This document shows, in pieces, positions 61,212-64,000 of a DNA stretch of 64,000 nucleotides. Location of the stretch: NCBI RefSeq assembly GCF_014837145.1, contig NZ_JACYFS010000001.1, forward strand, positions 62,001 to 126,000. The letters are read 5' to 3'. Numbering within the stretch: position 1 is the first letter of the stretch; each line of letters begins with the position of its first letter. Source of the DNA: Chryseobacterium caseinilyticum (GTDB taxonomy: Bacteria; Bacteroidota; Bacteroidia; Flavobacteriales; Weeksellaceae). A program made the translations under genes and the position numbers. The notes under the pieces were generated by a model that made no database searches, had not been told where the DNA came from, and saw only the letters and a program-made list of their open reading frames with translations.

Positions 61212-61958
61212 TGAAAATTAAGCCTTGTCAAGGTTTGAAACCTTGACAAGGCTTTCTCGAAATCCCAATCTCTTAAAGAAAAAGATTTTGTAATAAATAT
61301 TTTTTCTGATTTTCGTATTGAGTGAGTAACTCTCTTTCTAGATTGATTTTTTCATCAAGTGTTAACAAGAATTTATAAATTTTCTCTTGTTCTTCTTCGT
61401 TCATTGGCAATAAAATACTTGCTCCATTTAAAAATGTTTCATTATTGATATTCATTGTGTTTTTTGCACCTTTTTGAACTAATGGATTTAAATAATTAAA
61501 AGTATTGACTGATGAATTAAAATATTCGTGAAGTAGATATCCTAAAGCATACGTTTGAGGTTTAAAAACACAATATAATGGGGAAACCACTCCAATTCTT
61601 CCAGTTCTATTTTGCTTAATAATTCCAAAAGGAAAATCAGATGTAGGGCTTTTAGTGTAAACTAAATCACCCGAATAAACCAATTTATAATGCAAAATTT
61701 CTTTAGCTGAAAATGACCGTCCCAAATGTTCAATCTGATTAATAACCCCCTTATGTTTCGCTACAGAAAATACTTCATTATATTTATTATTGGGGTTTTT
61801 ATGTAAATGTTCTTCAGATATTTCAGATAGTTTTTTCCTTTCCCAATTACGAGTTTTGTTATTAGTTTTAAATTTAATTTTGTTTTCAAATAGCTTTTTG
61901 ACGAGTGAAATCTTTTGTAATGATAAACCCTCAATTATTTTCTTTTGGGTTTGAATTC
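60550..61958. repeat. 28-bp inverted repeat shared by the two hsdS genes
   Basis: 60550-60577 and the complement of 61931-61958 agree in 26 of 28 positions, both in the region coding RIQTQ(R/K)KIIE between the recognition domains and in the same codon phase. Inversion between them would swap C-terminal recognition halves in frame, moving about 1.4 kb. Confidence 0.7.
61221..61253. repeat. Perfect 16-1-16 palindrome between convergent hsdS genes, family A
   Basis: Arms 61221-61236 and 61238-61253 around one G (AGCCTTGTCAAGGTTT and its complement). Same geometry and inner core as the palindrome at 14807-14839. It probably acts as a bidirectional terminator for the convergent hsdS genes. Confidence 0.75.
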
Positions 61959-62538
61959 GAGAATCAATTAAAGATAAAAATCTTGAAACTTTAGTTTGTT
62001 CAGAAAAATTAGGAATGGTAAGAGGTAGATTATAGAAATCTTCACTTCTAACATTCATTCTGTCCTCTCTTGCGCCATAATTTGCAATACTTCGCATATA
62101 ATTATGCCACACTTTTGATTTAAACAAATATTCTAAAAATGAAATATTGATATTCTTATCCTTAATTTTAAAAACAGTATAAAGAGGTGAAACTAAACCA
62201 ATTAAATTTGTCTTATTAACACTCATTGCACCAACTTCTGCTGTAGAAGAAAGCCTTGGGTTGTAAACAAAATCAAAAGGTTCAACGATGTAATATCCAT
62301 CTAAATTGTTTTTGTTTGCAATACTTTTATCGAAAAAATCACTTTGTAAAACAATCCCTTGAACTGCTGAATTAGAAAAAACAGTTACAATTCTATTATC
62401 GTTATTTTTATTATTTATTTTCTCTGCAATTTCTTTTAAATAATATATTTCCCAATTATTAATAAATTCCGAAAACCTCAATTTCGGTACATTTCTCGAA
62501 TTAGGAAAATTCTTCACACTTTTATTTTCTTCTATCAT
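61273..62538 (-). CDS. hsdS: HsdS specificity subunit (active copy)
   Basis: 421 aa with ATG start and two different TRDs: the first (about 30-170) ends YNLPLTIPNFSEQTKV, the second includes NWERKKLSEISEEHL and YNEVFSVAKHKGV. Conserved spacers LSLIDSRIQTQKKIIEG and LTLDEKINLERELL pair as coiled coils that hold the two HsdM. Located 57 bp after hsdM, so it is expressed with it. The TRDs set the bipartite methylation site, which is not readable from sequence. Confidence 0.9.
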   Translation of the reverse strand: MIEENKSVKNFPNSRNVPKLRFSEFINNWEIYYLKEIAEKINNKNNDNRIVTVFSNSAVQGIVLQSDFFDKSIANKNNLDGYYIVEPFDFVYNPRLSSTAEVGAMSVNKTNLIGLVSPLYTVFKIKDKNINISFLEYLFKSKVWHNYMRSIANYGAREDRMNVRSEDFYNLPLTIPNFSEQTKVSRFLSLIDSRIQTQKKIIEGLSLQKISLVKKLFENKIKFKTNNKTRNWERKKLSEISEEHLHKNPNNKYNEVFSVAKHKGVINQIEHLGRSFSAKEILHYKLVYSGDLVYTKSPTSDFPFGIIKQNRTGRIGVVSPLYCVFKPQTYALGYLLHEYFNSSVNTFNYLNPLVQKGAKNTMNINNETFLNGASILLPMNEEEQEKIYKFLLTLDEKINLERELLTQYENQKKYLLQNLFL

Positions 62539-62595
62539 CTTGATTGTTTATTTGTTAAAATTCTAAGCATTGAGGATTTTGTTAAACCAAAAAAA

Positions 62596-64000
62596 TTAGC
62601 TTACTAATCCCAATTCTTTCAAATAAACTTCAATTTCAGAATCGAGTTGAGAACGCTTGGCTTCAAGTTCCTTAATTTCTGCCATTACCGCCTGAATATC
62701 AATTTCCTCTTCTTCTTCAAAAGTATCAACATAACGGGGAATATTTAAATTGTAATCATTATCTGCAACTTCTTGTAAAGTCGCTTTATGACTGAACTTT
62801 TCACTTACCGTACGGTTTTGGTAAGTATCAACAATTTTATCAATATGGGTGTGACGAAGAACATTTTGGTTTTTCTGTTTTTCAAATTCTTTGCTTGCAT
62901 CAACAAACAAAATATCTTCATCAGCTTCGCGACATTTCTTAAAAATTAAAATACAGGTCGGAATGCTTGTTCCAAAGAAAATATTGGAAGGTAAACCAAT
63001 CACGGCATCAAGATAATTTTTATCCTTAATCAGATATTTCCGGATAACCAATTCGGCTGCGCCACGGAAGAGAACACCGTGAGGCATTACGACTGCCATA
63101 ATTCCGTTTTCATCTAAATGATGAATCATATGCTGGATAAAAGCAAAGTCAGCTTTCGAAGATGGTGCTAATTTTCCGTATTGCGAAAATCTTTCATCCA
63201 ACAAAAGAAGTTCATTCGAGCTCCATTTTGCAGAGAAGGGCGGATTGGCGACAATGGCATCAAAAGTTTTATCAAGGTGCTGAGGTTTTTCAAGGGTATC
63301 TTCCTGACGGATATCAAAATTGCTGTAATTGACACCGTGAAGAATCATATTCATCCTTGCCAAGTTGTAAGTCGTACGGTTCATTTCCTGACCGTAAAAA
63401 TCACTTACTTTCGCTTCGCGGGCGACACGTAGTAACAAAGAACCACTTCCGCAAGTAGGATCATAAACGGATTTTAACTGTGATTTTCTGCTGGTAACAA
63501 TTCTCGCCAAAATAGTAGAAACCTGTTGTGGCGTATAGAATTCTCCTGCTTTTTTTCCGGCACCACTCGCAAACTGTGCAATTAGATATTCATAAGCATC
63601 ACCCAAAACATCGGCATTGGTATCGGATAAGTTGAAATCAATATCATCCAGATGATACAGAACTTTGGAGATTAATGTATTTTTTTCATCTTCTGTTCGA
63701 CCTAATTTGGAAGAAGTCAAATCTAAATCATCAAAAAGTCCTTCAAAATCATCTTCACTGTTTGTTCCTAATGTTGATTGCTCAATATTATTTAGGATTT
63801 TGGTAAGTTCAGCTAAGATAAAGTTGGACTTTCCTTCTTGTTTCTGATGTCCTTTTTTAGCAATATTACTGAAAAGTTCAGAAGGTTTCAGGAAGTATCC
63901 TAAGTCTTCAACCACTTCTTCATAAATGGCTTCAACAATATCTTTTCCAGCCTCAGAATTTTCATCAACATCATTATAATCAACATCCTCACCCGAATCT
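62596..64000 (-). CDS. hsdM: Type I DNA methyltransferase HsdM (partial, runs off the edge)
   Basis: 468 codons visible (the frame stays open to the right edge, so the N-terminus is outside). Motif I DPTCGSGSLLLRVA, motif IV NPPFSAKW, and AEFYTPQQV, GQEMNRTTYNLARMNM and LPSNIFFGTSIPTCIL are HsdM signatures, giving N6-adenine methylation. An internal GTG at 63915 is not the real start since upstream residues (IYEEVVEDLGYF) continue the family. Acidic extension near the edge (DSGEDVDYNDVDENSE). 57 bp upstream of hsdS. Confidence 0.93.
   Translation of the reverse strand, partial: DSGEDVDYNDVDENSEAGKDIVEAIYEEVVEDLGYFLKPSELFSNIAKKGHQKQEGKSNFILAELTKILNNIEQSTLGTNSEDDFEGLFDDLDLTSSKLGRTEDEKNTLISKVLYHLDDIDFNLSDTNADVLGDAYEYLIAQFASGAGKKAGEFYTPQQVSTILARIVTSRKSQLKSVYDPTCGSGSLLLRVAREAKVSDFYGQEMNRTTYNLARMNMILHGVNYSNFDIRQEDTLEKPQHLDKTFDAIVANPPFSAKWSSNELLLLDERFSQYGKLAPSSKADFAFIQHMIHHLDENGIMAVVMPHGVLFRGAAELVIRKYLIKDKNYLDAVIGLPSNIFFGTSIPTCILIFKKCREADEDILFVDASKEFEKQKNQNVLRHTHIDKIVDTYQNRTVSEKFSHKATLQEVADNDYNLNIPRYVDTFEEEEEIDIQAVMAEIKELEAKRSQLDSEIEVYLKELGLVS

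Noticed and set aside
59918..62595. Prophage or transposon attachment site near the recombinase
   Set aside because: No phage or transposase genes, tRNA or direct att-like repeats; the hsdS setting explains the recombinase better.
62596..63915. HsdM starting at the GTG at 63915
   Set aside because: The same frame stays open to the window edge with plausible HsdM residues, so the gene is partial and begins outside.

Overview
The window is AT-rich DNA from a flavobacterium, most likely Chryseobacterium or a close Weeksellaceae relative. This rests on gldB/gldC, C-terminal type IX secretion (T9SS) sorting domains, a PafA-type phosphatase, CCC-motif membrane proteins, Bacteroidota-type -7 promoter boxes (TAnnTTTG), near-absence of Shine-Dalgarno sites, and the intergenic repeat families. 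The species is an inference; no rRNA or tRNA gene was seen.

Layout. 0-5 kb: bacteriophytochrome kinase and its biliverdin-making heme oxygenase, malate dehydrogenase, an AraC regulator. 5-8.7 kb: a gene relic and two secreted proteins. 8.8-11.8 kb: a TrxR-like flavoprotein / lipoprotein / Crp operon plus ridA, divergent from a Fur-family repressor with a dyad operator at its start. 13-20.5 kb: PafA phosphatase, a barnase / archaemetzincin / barstar cluster in which the metzincin gene is frameshifted, nadE, gldBC, a trans-sulfuration enzyme. 20.6-28 kb: GNAT, DinB, TsaC, CCA-adding enzyme, and a lipoprotein pair whose first gene is frameshifted. 28-34 kb: a four-gene operon behind a cobalamin riboswitch (BtuB-like receptor, BtuG-like propeller lipoprotein, two T9SS-exported proteins). 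34-39 kb: two Old Yellow Enzymes, small membrane proteins and an HxlR regulator with a repeated GTTAC operator candidate. 40-47 kb: egtD-egtB (ergothioneine), an RsbQ-like hydrolase overlapping a PAS histidine kinase, and a BCCT transporter, separated by C-rich low-complexity DNA. 48.2-49.0 kb: a tandem array of about 150-bp structured repeats.

49.8-64 kb is a defence island: a prokaryotic viperin (pVip) with its nucleotide kinase, McrB-McrC coupled to a LytTR response regulator, and a type I restriction-modification locus in the order hsdM, hsdS, an inverted start-less hsdS, a tyrosine recombinase, hsdR. That order, with a 28-bp near-perfect inverted repeat shared by the two hsdS genes in the same reading frame, is the architecture of a phase-variable specificity switch. 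hsdM runs off the right edge.

The strongest leads are the pVip pair, the invertible hsdS locus (the inverted copy has two almost identical target-recognition domains), the cobalamin-riboswitch operon that couples B12 uptake to T9SS surface proteins, the RsbQ/PAS-kinase pair, and the two homopolymer frameshifts, which may be real or sequencing artefacts.
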